From: Streptomyces sp. WZ.A104
GTDB lineage: Bacteria; Actinomycetota; Actinomycetes; Streptomycetales; Streptomycetaceae
Length of the DNA: 64,000 bases
Reading direction: 5' to 3'
Assembly: GCF_002382885.1 (NCBI RefSeq)
Contig: NZ_NWVL01000006.1
Span: 1-64,000, forward strand
The notes under the pieces are model-generated. The model worked only from the letters and a program-made list of their open reading frames with translations. It was not told where the DNA came from and did not search any database. The stretch's first letter is position 1. Every line of letters starts with the position of its first letter. Shown here one piece after another: positions 27,252 to 34,656 of the stretch. The translations under genes were made by a program, and so were the position numbers.

Positions 27252-27916
27252 CGGCCTTCCCGGCCGGCATCCAGCAGCCCGGCTCGCTGGGCGAGCAGCG
27301 CCGCCTGGACCCGGCCGGCCACCCGCAGTTTGGTGAGGATGGCGCTGACATGGTCCTTGACCGTGCCGGTGCCCAGATGCAGCCGGGTTCCGATATCGGC
27401 GTTGGACAAACCTTCCGCCAGCAGCACGAGCACGTCCCGCTCCCGGTCACTCAGCCGCTCCACGCGGGCCGCCTCCTCGTCCACGGCCGCAGGCCCCCCA
27501 GCAGCAGGATGCGTGCGCAGCAGGCTCCGGGAGGCCTTGGAGGACATCACCACTCCACCGTCGGCCAATGTCCTGACCAACTGGGGCAGGTGATCCGGTT
27601 CGGTGTCCTTGAGGAGGAAACCGGCCGCGCCCGAGTGGAGGGCCGTCAGAACGTACTCGTCCGTGTCGAAGGTGGTAAGCATCGCCACAACAGGGGGAGC
27701 GGGCAGGGCGCGCAGCTGAGCCAGAACCGTGAGGCCGTCCACGTCCGGCATCCGGATATCGAGGAGGACGACATCCGGACGGTGTTCCCGCACGGTGTCG
27801 AGGGCGTCCCCGCCCGACGCCGTGGCGACGACCTCGATGTCGTCCGCCGCTCCCAGGATGAGGCCGAAACCGGATCGGACCAGCGCCTCGTCATCCACCA
27901 CCACTACCCGAATCAC
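27248..27916 (-). CDS. LuxR/NarL-family response regulator
   Basis: The 222-residue protein has a receiver domain (VVVVDDEALVRSGFG, phosphorylation Asp in DVVLLDIRMPDVDG, the conserved Lys near FLLKDTEPD) and a C-terminal LuxR helix-turn-helix (LSDRERDVLVLLAEGLSNAD, then GTVKDHVSAILTKL). A GTG start gives VIRVVVVDDE. It is the cognate partner of the downstream kinase gene, with which it overlaps by four bases. Likely targets are cargo genes nearby such as the antiporter or the secreted protein, but no operator can be proposed from sequence alone. Confidence 0.92.
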   Translation of the reverse strand: MIRVVVVDDEALVRSGFGLILGAADDIEVVATASGGDALDTVREHRPDVVLLDIRMPDVDGLTVLAQLRALPAPPVVAMLTTFDTDEYVLTALHSGAAGFLLKDTEPDHLPQLVRTLADGGVVMSSKASRSLLRTHPAAGGPAAVDEEAARVERLSDRERDVLVLLAEGLSNADIGTRLHLGTGTVKDHVSAILTKLRVAGRVQAALLAQRAGLLDAGREGR

Positions 27917-28098
27917 GTGCGTCGCACCCCGTCGTCCATCGATCCCCTGTCCTGCTCGACCCTAAGGTCCCCCACCAGGTCCCACGAGGTTGCGAGCCCG
28001 GTTCCAGCCGGTCGGGGGGTCCGTTCCCGCCAGTCGGCGGAGGCATCGGTACCTGTCCGATACCGCGCCCGACCGGCAGGGTTCGGGTCAGACCCGGA

Positions 28099-28719
28099 TC
28101 AGGCGATGCGGGTGGCTACCGTCGCGGTGTTGTTGCCGGTGTTCGACTCGGCAGAGGTGGTCGTGACCTTGGCAGTGAGCTGGACGTTGCCGCCGCCGTA
28201 GGAAGGTCCGCGACCGGCGATCTGGAGGATCACACTCTCGCCGGGCTCGAGGGCACCGACGGCGACCTGGATGCGGCCGTCAGCGGCCCGCTCGGCAGTG
28301 GCATCGCCCTGGGAGATGCGGTGCGCGCGGTAACCGATGCCGTTCGGCAGCGTGACCTCCGCGCGCACCTGCTGGGCAGTGGCCTTGCCCAAGTTGGTGA
28401 CCTTCACCTCCCACAGCTGCTCTTCGTTGTGATCGATGTTCGCGGGGCCGGACGCGGTCACGGCGACGTCGGCCTTGGCGACCGGTACGTCGGGGACGCC
28501 ACCGCCCCAGGGCTTGCCGTGGTTCTTGTTGTAGGCGTCGGTCCAGTTCTTGGCGTAGTCAGGGTTGGCGTAGCGGTCCACCCAGCTCTTGGCGTAGTCG
28601 CCGCCGTAGGCTGCGGACGCCGGGGCTGCCACGGCGAGCGAGACACCTCCGACGGCGCTCGCGGCAAGGAGAGCGGCGGCAGCACGGCGACGCAGAGTGC
28701 GGGTCGGCTTGAGATACAT
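28099..28719 (-). CDS. secreted protein with DUF11-like repeat domain
   Basis: The 206-residue product has a signal peptide: basic LKPTRTLRRRAAA, hydrophobic ALLAASAVGGVSLAVA, and cleavage likely after APASA. Two imperfect Tyr/Trp repeats follow (GDYAKSWVDRYANP and PDYAKNWTDAYNKN). The C-terminal ~125 residues form an Ig-like DUF11 domain (ADVAVTASGPANIDHNEEQL, EVKVTNLGKATAQQVRAEVT, and a terminal AESNTGNNTATVATRI). The ATG is preceded by GAGAGG. It is probably a cell-wall-associated or extracellular protein. The role on a transposon is unclear. Confidence 0.85.
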   Translation of the reverse strand: MYLKPTRTLRRRAAAALLAASAVGGVSLAVAAPASAAYGGDYAKSWVDRYANPDYAKNWTDAYNKNHGKPWGGGVPDVPVAKADVAVTASGPANIDHNEEQLWEVKVTNLGKATAQQVRAEVTLPNGIGYRAHRISQGDATAERAADGRIQVAVGALEPGESVILQIAGRGPSYGGGNVQLTAKVTTTSAESNTGNNTATVATRIA

Positions 28720-29251
28720 GAAGCAGAAAACCTCTCGGAGGGTGGAAACAACGACGTGCCGCCCACAGCGCGGAACGGCACCCGCCAAGCCTCGCCCAGG
28801 CTTCGCACCTCACCCCTTCGGCACAGGACCCTACTCAGCAGGTCCTTCGGCCCGCCGCGCCGCAACGCAGCCTCGTCCGGAAGTACGAGACAGCCCCTTC
28901 AACGAGTCTTTTCAACCCCACGTTCACACGTGGTTCGAAGAACAGGGACGGCCTTCACGAAGCCCCGGGTGACGTCCCGTGAGGCGCTAATGGGGATGGG
29001 CGCCCGCCGGTGGGCACACTTCCCGACCCTTCCCAAAAGTGCCCGCGAGTGGGTCTTTCGACCTCGTCTGGTGCGTGGTGCGGGGCTCTGCCAGGGAGCC
29101 CCGCCCTCCAAAGCCAGAGAGGCACTGAGAGGGGCCGATGTCGACAGAGCGGGTGGAGGGCGGCGACCCGATACGCATGCCGCCCGTGGAGTCAACTGGT
29201 CAAAGAATCAACGACGTTGGTGTTGACGTGTCCGGGTCTACGCGCGTCATT
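28720..29251. other. 532-bp gap between divergent secreted-protein genes
   Basis: The interval separates the minus-strand DUF11-like gene from the plus-strand RNase gene and must contain both promoters. I see no coding frame with a ribosome site and no repeat that I can define. Confidence 0.4.
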
Positions 29252-29260
29252 ATGTGCTCC

Positions 29261-29665
29261 ATGAAGATTCCCCCACGCCTTCTGGCCCTCGGTGGTGCCG
29301 CCGCCGTCGCGGCCGCCCTCCTCGTCGGGCCCACCGCCACCGCGGCCCCCACATCCACGGCCTCCGTCTCCATCAAGGCCGTTGGAAGCATCTGCCACTC
29401 CGCGCTGCCCTCCCAGGCGCACGACACCCTGAAACTCATCGACGCCGGCGGCCCCTTCCCGTACCGGCAGGACGGCACCGTCTTCCAGAACCGCGAGCGC
29501 GTGCTGCCCAGCCAGAACAGGGGCTACTACCACGAGTACACGGTCAAAACCCCAGGCTCCTCGACCCGCGGCGCGCGCCGTATCGTCACCGGCCGGCAGA
29601 GTCAGGAGGACTACTACACGGCCGACCACTACGCCACGTTCAAGCGGATCAACTTCAGCTGCTAA
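29261..29665 (+). CDS. secreted guanyl-specific ribonuclease (RNase Sa family)
   Basis: The 134-residue precursor has a signal peptide (LALGGAAAVAAALLVGP, cleavage near ATAAP) and a mature part closely similar to RNase Sa of Streptomyces aureofaciens. Shared blocks include SALPSQAHDTLKLI, GPFPYRQDG, VFQNRE and GYYHEYTV. The catalytic residues of RNase Sa (E54, R69, H85) correspond to E92, R107 and H123, and the disulphide Cys pair to C45 and C134. It would cleave RNA outside the cell after G residues. An ATG three codons upstream (29252) is an alternative start. No barstar-like inhibitor gene is visible nearby, which fits a secreted enzyme. Confidence 0.95.
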   Translation: MKIPPRLLALGGAAAVAAALLVGPTATAAPTSTASVSIKAVGSICHSALPSQAHDTLKLIDAGGPFPYRQDGTVFQNRERVLPSQNRGYYHEYTVKTPGSSTRGARRIVTGRQSQEDYYTADHYATFKRINFSC

Positions 29666-29927
29666 GCCGGGCAGCTGGTCCAGTCTGCGGCACGACGGCC
29701 TGCCCGCCCCCCAGGGAGCAGGCCGCCGATGCACCACCCCCCAGCCGACTCCCGACAACTGCCCCTACGCGGAGCGCCGGGCCCGGTGGGCGAGGCACGC
29801 CCGCTTCCCACCGGTCCCCTCCTGAGGACGGCTTCCAGCCCCTTCACTCGTCCCCGTCCCCGCACAGATGACCGACCGAGGCCACCGAACACGCGCTGCG
29901 CACCGCATAGCGGGGGCAGGCTGGGGA

Positions 29928-30536
29928 TCACCCGCCTGCGCCGTCCGGCTGGGCGGGCACCCGGCCATCGGCCGCAGCCACAGCGGGCAGACGGGGCATG
30001 TTGCGCAGGGCCTTGGTGATGGTGCTGCGGGCGTATCCGGTGCGCTCGGCGATCTCGGTGGGGCCGATCCCGGCCAGCCGGGCGAGGTGCAGGGCCTTGC
30101 GCAGGGACACTTCGGCGTCGTCGGCGGCCTCGTTGGCCTTCGCGCGGTCCGCCGCGGCGGTGGCCAGCGCCCGGTGGGCAGCGGCGCGGTGTTCGTCGAG
30201 GCTGTTCATCACCCCGGGCCGCCACACGATCGCCGAGTCGGGAAAGCGCCGCTTCAGCTCGGCCTGGAGGTCGACGGCGCCGACCGGGCTGTCCACGGGA
30301 TACGCGGAAAGGTCGGCGGGCTCCTCACCGAGACCGTCGTCAGCCCAGTCGAGCAGGGTGCCGTCCTCGGTGCGTACCTCGATACGCCACTGTCCGAGGG
30401 TGTCGATCCCGAAGTCGACCCGCTGCGGCTTGGGAACGTCAGCGAGCGGGACCGTGCCGGGCACGGTCTTGTCGCCCATGAACCTGGTGTAGTCGATACC
30501 GCCCACGGGCGACCTCTGACTCTCCTCGGACACCAC
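29928..30536 (-). CDS. HTH-containing protein next to the resolvase
   Basis: The product is 202 residues from a double GTG (30536/30533) preceded by GAAGGGAGA. A beta-rich middle section (RVDFGIDTLGQWRIEVRTED) is followed by helices (HRAAAHRALATAAADRAKAN) and a C-terminal helix-turn-helix of the form LARLAGIGPTEIAERTGYAR, then STITKALRNM. That HTH resembles the 'sigma-like' HTH found in many short actinobacterial proteins. It is divergent from the resolvase gene with a 240-bp intergenic region rich in inverted repeats, so it could repress transposition genes. This is inference. Confidence 0.75.
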   Translation of the reverse strand: MVSEESQRSPVGGIDYTRFMGDKTVPGTVPLADVPKPQRVDFGIDTLGQWRIEVRTEDGTLLDWADDGLGEEPADLSAYPVDSPVGAVDLQAELKRRFPDSAIVWRPGVMNSLDEHRAAAHRALATAAADRAKANEAADDAEVSLRKALHLARLAGIGPTEIAERTGYARSTITKALRNMPRLPAVAAADGRVPAQPDGAGG

Positions 30537-30776
30537 GTGTCTCCCTTCTTCGAAGTGGTGGCCACCGTACGGCGGGGGCCGTCGACCCCGGACGCGAACG
30601 CGTCGATGCCATCCGTTCGAGGAGGATGCGGTTCTCAGAAACGAACCTTTCCCGGAGCAAGATCGAAAACAGTCGACGGGAACGCTCCGAATCCCGGATT
30701 CACTGTCACAACTCGTTCTCACTCAAAAGTGGAACCAGGTACGTTCTGGGAATTGTTTGTGACAGCATTCGGGGTC
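30537..30776. promoter_or_regulatory. putative res site / divergent promoter region of the Tn3 element
   Basis: In Tn3-family elements the resolution site lies beside the resolvase gene. Here the arms TGTCACAA (30704-30711) and TTGTGACA (30757-30764) form an inverted repeat, and GGTTCTC...GAACC around 30630 forms another. I infer that resolvase binds in this interval to resolve cointegrates and also represses its own promoter. Confidence 0.5.
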
Positions 30777-31745
30777 ATGACGGACCCTCAAACCGCACTC
30801 GCGTCCGAAGCGGACGACGTCGAGCGCCACCCCTGCCCACGCTGTCATGCAGCGCCAGGCTCACCCTGCCGCTCGCGCGCCGGCGCGGTCGCCGGGACTT
30901 ATCACACCGGCCGCTTCACGAAGGTGCCCCGGCTTGCGAAGCTCCTGCGGGTGCCGACCCCGGCCGACCGGGGTCCGGGGCAGCCATGGCGGCCCGGCAC
31001 CCCCGCGCCGGCTCCGGTGGACACAGACACCCCGAGCGCGGACATCCGCATCGGATACGCCCGCTGTTCGACCCTGACCCAGGAACTCCAGAGCCAGCTG
31101 GACGCGCTCGCCGCCAAGAGCATCCCCCGGGACAAGATCTTCGCCGAGAAGATCAGCACCCGCGTGCGGGTCCGCCCGAAGTTCGAGGCCGCGCTCGCCG
31201 CCGCCCGCGAGATCAAGGCCCACGCCCCGCACTGCCGGGTCATCTTCACCGTGTACGAGATGAAGCGCCTCGGCCGGGACGCCGCCGAGCTGACCGCGCT
31301 CGCCGACCACCTCGCCGCCCACGGCCTGGTCCTGGAGATGCTCGCCGGGCCGCTGGCCGGGATCTACGACCCCACCGGGCACGGCCGTCTGCTGTTCGCG
31401 TTCTTCGCCGCGATGGCCGAAACCGAACGGGAGAACATCCGCGAGTCGACCCTGGAAGGGCTCGACACCGCGGCCCGCAAGGGCAAGCACGGCGGCCGGC
31501 CCCCGGTCATCACCGACGACATGCTCCACACCGTCCTGCGCCGCCGCACCGGCGGCGAGAGCGTCGAGCAGATCCAGCCCGACCTGATCATCCCCACCGG
31601 CAAGCGCAAGGGCCACAACCCGAGCCTGTCGAGCATCTACCGGGCCCTGGCCGAGCATGAGAAGCGGCAGTCATACCCTGAGGCCGTCACCGCGGCACAC
31701 GCCGACTTCGCCGCCCTCCGTCAGGGCGACCGCAGCCCCGTGTAG
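30777..31745 (+). CDS. tnpR: serine resolvase with N-terminal zinc-ribbon-like domain
   Basis: Residues ~88-225 form a serine recombinase catalytic domain: IRIGYARCSTLTQELQSQLD, with the nucleophilic Ser at residue 98, then YEMKRLGRDAAELTALADHL and a late AETERENIRESTLEGLD. The C-terminal part contains RKGKHGGRPPVITDDMLHTV and a helix-turn-helix-like end. The N-terminus is unusual: a Cys/His cluster (CPRCHAAPGSPCRSR, then TYHTGR) typical of a small actinobacterial zinc-binding domain. It is 322 residues, longer than Tn3 resolvase (about 185). A GTG at 30759 is an alternative start. The stop touches the right inverted repeat. The protein resolves cointegrates. Confidence 0.92.
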   Translation: MTDPQTALASEADDVERHPCPRCHAAPGSPCRSRAGAVAGTYHTGRFTKVPRLAKLLRVPTPADRGPGQPWRPGTPAPAPVDTDTPSADIRIGYARCSTLTQELQSQLDALAAKSIPRDKIFAEKISTRVRVRPKFEAALAAAREIKAHAPHCRVIFTVYEMKRLGRDAAELTALADHLAAHGLVLEMLAGPLAGIYDPTGHGRLLFAFFAAMAETERENIRESTLEGLDTAARKGKHGGRPPVITDDMLHTVLRRRTGGESVEQIQPDLIIPTGKRKGHNPSLSSIYRALAEHEKRQSYPEAVTAAHADFAALRQGDRSPV

Positions 31746-31794
31746 TTACTCAGCGCTACTTGTCTGGTGGCCGTAGCTATACGAGAACACGGCC
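31745..31794 (-). repeat. right terminal inverted repeat (IRR) of the Tn3 element
   Basis: This is the partner of 12145-12194. The last base of the resolvase stop codon (TAG, 31743-31745) is the innermost base of the repeat, so the resolvase gene is packed directly against the end of the transposon. Confidence 0.93.
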
Positions 31795-31799
31795 CACAT
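31795..31799. repeat. target-site duplication, right copy (CACAT)
   Basis: CACAT immediately follows the right inverted repeat. Joining 12144 to 31800 restores the hemC reading frame (DDAATCAVLAPLVD). Confidence 0.92.
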
Positions 31800-32089
31800 G
31801 CGCGGTTCTCGCGCCGCTGGTGGACCCGCGAGCCACCCGGGCGGCGGTCGCAGAGCGAGCGCTGCTGCGTGCCCTCGCCGGGCACTGCCACGCACCGATC
31901 GCCGGGCACGCGCTCGCCGACGAGTCCGGGGCGGTGCGCCTGGCGGGCCGCGTCTACGCCCCCGACGGCTCCGTGGCGCTGTCGTCCGAGCTGACGGGGT
32001 ACACCCCGGAGGCAGTGGGCCGCGGTGTGGCCGAGGACCTCATCGGCCAAGGTGCGAACGAGCTCCTCGCCGCGTCCCGACGAGCGTGA
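31795..32089 (+). pseudogene. hemC: hemC 3' part, separated by the transposon
   Basis: These ~97 codons encode the C-terminal domain of porphobilinogen deaminase. They include AVLAPLVDPRATRAAVAERA and ALAGHCHAPIAGHALADESG, where the Cys corresponds to the residue that binds the dipyrromethane cofactor. ELTGYTPEAVGRGVAEDLIG follows, and the end is GANELLAASRRA. It continues the frame that breaks at 12144, using the single CACAT. Without its own start it should not be expressed as a functional enzyme. Confidence 0.92.
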
Positions 32090-32207
32090 CGTCCGGCTGG
32101 GAGAGGAGCCTAGGGCGCGCGTTCCGAACCACTGACGTGGGACTTGTCACAGCGTGTAACGGGGTCACGGTTGGCATCCGGTGGAAACCGCTCGGCATCA
32201 TCGAGGG

Positions 32208-32684
32208 GTGTTCGCCAAGCTCCGCCGCCGTCGCCCCACCACACCGGCGCCTCCCCTTCCCCCTACCCCGCCCCCCGCGCCGACGGCAGATCCTGAGGTG
32301 CCGGCCCGGGTCGCTCGTCTCAGTACGGCGCTGCTCCAAGCCGGATTCGACCTCGCCGAGCGCAGCGCTCCGGAACCGGCGTGGTTCTCCACCCTCCGCG
32401 CGGGCAACACCATCAGCCTCAGCGAGCTTCAGCAGCAGGAACTAACCGACCACCTGGCAGGAATCGCGGCGGCGAACGCTCTCGACGATGTCGCCTGCGC
32501 CCGGGCCCTCGACAAGATCGAGGCGATCGTCGTGCTCGGCGAACTGCGGGCCGAGGGCATAGTTTTCGGGTGTTCCTCTGCGTCGATCATCAGGGAGACC
32601 TCTGCCGCCAATCTGCGTCACCTGGCTGCCCTCGCACGCGAAGCCGGCGAGGACGGTGCACCACCACCTCGTCCCGGGGCCTGA
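32208..32684 (+). CDS. hypothetical protein, 158 aa
   Basis: A GTG preceded by GAGGGG gives a protein with a basic, Pro-rich N-terminus (FAKLRRRRPTTPAPPLPPTP) and a helical remainder (RVARLSTALLQAGFDLAERS, then ITDHLA-like helices and a C-terminal ANLRHLAALAREAGED). There is no membrane segment or known motif. It follows the hemC 3' fragment by about 120 bp and is probably independently transcribed. Confidence 0.5.
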   Translation: MFAKLRRRRPTTPAPPLPPTPPPAPTADPEVPARVARLSTALLQAGFDLAERSAPEPAWFSTLRAGNTISLSELQQQELTDHLAGIAAANALDDVACARALDKIEAIVVLGELRAEGIVFGCSSASIIRETSAANLRHLAALAREAGEDGAPPPRPGA

Positions 32685-32734
32685 AAGCCGAGGTGGTGCG
32701 GACGGTGAGGCAGCGGCTGCCCGCGATGCGGAGA

Positions 32735-33085
32735 TCAGCCTGTCCAGAGCTCCGAGGCCGGCACGATCGTCCAGTCCCATTCCTTGTTGTCGTCGACGCC
32801 AGGGACGAGGACCAGGTCCTCCTTGCCGTCACGAGCCTGGGTGCGGGCTTCTCCGAGCTTGACCAGGAGAGCAAGGTGGAAGTCCTCGGGCAGCGATGGC
32901 AGTGGCTCCGGCACCCCGAGTCCGAAGGCGTCCTTGTGGACCAGCGTCACCGCGTCGTCGGAGCCGATCCGGGACGCAGTGACCTTGTCCACGGTGGCGC
33001 TCAGGTGGGTGATGGCGTCGGCACGGACGAGCTGTCCGCTCCGGCGCTCGTGCTGCGTCGTGCCCAGGACCCAGATGTCGGGCAT
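32735..33085 (-). CDS. hypothetical protein, 116 aa
   Basis: The ATG at 33085 follows GGGAGGAATCGC, a strong ribosome site. The product (PDIWVLGTTQHERRSGQLVR) has alternating beta strands in the first half, a short helical middle (EDFHLALLVKLGEARTQARD) and the end DDNKEWDWTIVPASELW. I do not recognise a family. It is the last gene of a minus-strand run that begins with the large putative nuclease gene, 75 bp after the previous one. Confidence 0.6.
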   Translation of the reverse strand: MPDIWVLGTTQHERRSGQLVRADAITHLSATVDKVTASRIGSDDAVTLVHKDAFGLGVPEPLPSLPEDFHLALLVKLGEARTQARDGKEDLVLVPGVDDNKEWDWTIVPASELWTG

Positions 33086-33159
33086 GCGATTCCTCCCCAA
33101 GTGGATGATCCTCTTCCCGCCATCCTCGCTGATGGCACCGACAAGCGTTCGGTTGCCTG

Positions 33160-33624
33160 TCAGGCCTGAGCGGGGATGAGCCCGTCAGGCCCTGCGGAGG
33201 TGCGGGCCAGGCTGGTGCAGCCCGCGGCCCCACGGAACCAGGTCTCCTGACTGAAGGCGGGCAGGCACGAAAGCGAGATCAGGCCGGTGGCGAGGCCTTG
33301 GACGTGCTCTTCCCAGACCTGTACGAGGGCGATGGCCACCGTCTCGGCTTCCGCGGGCAGGACCTCGGACGGCTGGAACCAGATCCGGGCGAACAGCGTG
33401 CCGTGCTCCTCGGCGGCTGCGGCCAGACCTTGCTGCTCGCCGAGGGCTTGGGCTTGGGCAGCGATGTCCGCGGGCATCGGGTGCGTGCCGATCACAGCGG
33501 CGGCTGGCACGGGCAGGTGGACCACGGCGTCGGCGAGCCTCTGGGCGACGGTCTCCGGAGCGGTGCCTGGCAGCAGTCCCACGCCCACGTGGAGGAGTGC
33601 TTCCGCCGCGTGCGCGCCGTTCAC
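33160..33624 (-). CDS. hypothetical protein, 154 aa
   Basis: The GTG start overlaps the stop of the upstream gene (GTGA), so it is translationally coupled. The protein is helical and Ala-rich (VNGAHAAEALLHVGVGLLPG, then AIALVQVWEEHVQGLATGLI). It has two Cys and no evident signal peptide. The family is not known to me. Coupling with the upstream genes implies a shared function with the large PD-(D/E)XK-like protein. Confidence 0.6.
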   Translation of the reverse strand: MNGAHAAEALLHVGVGLLPGTAPETVAQRLADAVVHLPVPAAAVIGTHPMPADIAAQAQALGEQQGLAAAAEEHGTLFARIWFQPSEVLPAEAETVAIALVQVWEEHVQGLATGLISLSCLPAFSQETWFRGAAGCTSLARTSAGPDGLIPAQA

Positions 33625-34355
33625 CCCTTGCCGCCGGCTCGGTCGGCGGGCCAGTTCGTAAGTGGGGCGTGGCGGAAGGCGAGAAGGTGCCAAGGCAGAA
33701 CGGTGTCGGGTTCTCTGCCGCTCCCGGCCTGGATCCAGGCGCCGCTGGCCCGGCGGCGCCACGGCCTACCCGCGCCGTCGGTGACCGCTGCGACGGGAGC
33801 CTTCACCTCCTCCTGGTCCAGGGGGCCGTACGTCATCAGGTCGGGTCGCTGGGTACGGCGAAGAGCCGTCGTCCGCAGCTGGACGGTGAAGTGCTGGCGG
33901 AAGCCGGGGACGCGCCCGGCTTCCGTGGGGTCGAGCACGCAGTCGTCCGTGACCGCGAGGCCTGCCTGGCTCCGGGCAAGCGCGCGGGCGGGCCCTGGAG
34001 CCGGGGGCGCCGGAGGACGGTGGCCGGGCCAGTCCAACCCGTCGTCGTCGCCGTCCAGCAGCAGCTCGTAGGTGCGGGGCTCCTCGTGTTCGCCGTCAGC
34101 GTGTCCCAGGGGCTTCCCGCAGTAGTGCATCGTCCAGTCGTCCCGCGTCATCCACCGTACTGGGCAGAGGGCGCTGCCGGGCCCGTAGCGCACGCGCAGC
34201 ACGGTACGCGGATCGCGGTCGGGGATCACGACCGCCGATCTTCCGATGGCGGCCAGCGCCGCCGTGGAGGCCCGGACTGCAGGATGGTCCGGCTGGCAGA
34301 CGAGGGTAAGCGTGCCGCCCAGGACGGGGTCGCTCGAGAAGCTCGCCCCGTTCAC
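33621..34355 (-). CDS. hypothetical protein, downstream half of a probably frameshifted gene
   Basis: From the GTG at 34355 the frame codes 244 residues, including CQPDHPAVRASTAALAAIGR, a VVIPDRDPRTVLRVRYG strand, DDWTMHYCGKPLGHADGEHE and a Trp-containing C-terminus. The same strand upstream carries a coding-quality frame shifted by one base. Dropping one base from the CCCCC run at 34365-34369 (minus-strand reading) joins them as ...ARRIPDDLVNGASFSSDPVL, one protein of about 345 residues. The GTG here has only a distant AAGGA, so independent translation is doubtful. The function is unknown. Confidence 0.55.
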   Translation of the reverse strand: MNGASFSSDPVLGGTLTLVCQPDHPAVRASTAALAAIGRSAVVIPDRDPRTVLRVRYGPGSALCPVRWMTRDDWTMHYCGKPLGHADGEHEEPRTYELLLDGDDDGLDWPGHRPPAPPAPGPARALARSQAGLAVTDDCVLDPTEAGRVPGFRQHFTVQLRTTALRRTQRPDLMTYGPLDQEEVKAPVAAVTDGAGRPWRRRASGAWIQAGSGREPDTVLPWHLLAFRHAPLTNWPADRAGGKG

Positions 34356-34656
34356 CAGGTCGTCGGGGGATCCTTCGGGCGGTCAGCGCGGCTCGCACGA
34401 CGTCGGCCAGGTGGCGCGACGCCTCGGCACGGACGTACCCGGACCGGGCGTAACGGCGGCGGGCCGGGTCGTACGTAGCCTCGTGGAGCCGGGCGGAGGG
34501 GATGGTGCGTGGCCGACGGCCGGTGTAGGCGTCGACGACAACGGATTCACTCGGGCCAGGGGCGGTGATCATCAGACGGGTCGGCCGGCGCTCCAGGGCA
34601 CACGGCCGGAGCGATTCGTAGATCGCGCCGGCGACGGGTGGGAGAGTGCCGGTCAC
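34096..34656 (-). CDS. hypothetical protein, upstream half of a probably frameshifted gene
   Basis: The frame begins with a GTG overlapping the stop of the 498-residue gene (GTGA) and reads VTGTLPPVAGAIYESLRPCA, then ESVVVDAYTGRRPRTIPSAR and RHLADVVRAALTARRIP. About the first 96 residues look genuine. Past the CCCCC run the codons turn Arg/Pro-rich and overlap the next gene, as expected if a one-base shift has moved the true continuation into the other frame. It is annotated as seen; the product may be a truncated protein if the shift is real in the cell. Confidence 0.5.
   Translation of the reverse strand: MTGTLPPVAGAIYESLRPCALERRPTRLMITAPGPSESVVVDAYTGRRPRTIPSARLHEATYDPARRRYARSGYVRAEASRHLADVVRAALTARRIPRRPGERGELLERPRPGRHAYPRLPAGPSCSPGLHGGAGRHRKIGGRDPRPRSAYRAARALRARQRPLPSTVDDAGRLDDALLREAPGTR

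Larger units (their letters stand above)
12145..31794. mobile_element. 19,650-bp Tn3-family transposon with large cargo
   Basis: The element is bounded by 50-bp terminal inverted repeats (48 of 50 identical) beginning GGCCGTGTTC at both ends. It is flanked by the direct repeat CACAT (12140-12144 and 31795-31799), the 5-bp duplication expected of Tn3-family transposition. It encodes a 1012-residue Tn3-type transposase at the left end and a serine resolvase at the right end whose stop codon touches the right repeat. Between them lie about 15 cargo genes. Removing the element and one CACAT rejoins hemC in frame, which fixes the boundaries to the base. Confidence 0.95.

Noticed and set aside
32442-32780. 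Minus-strand frame over the end of the 158-residue gene
   Set aside because: No ribosome site and no folded-protein pattern. The plus-strand frame has better codon and residue patterns.
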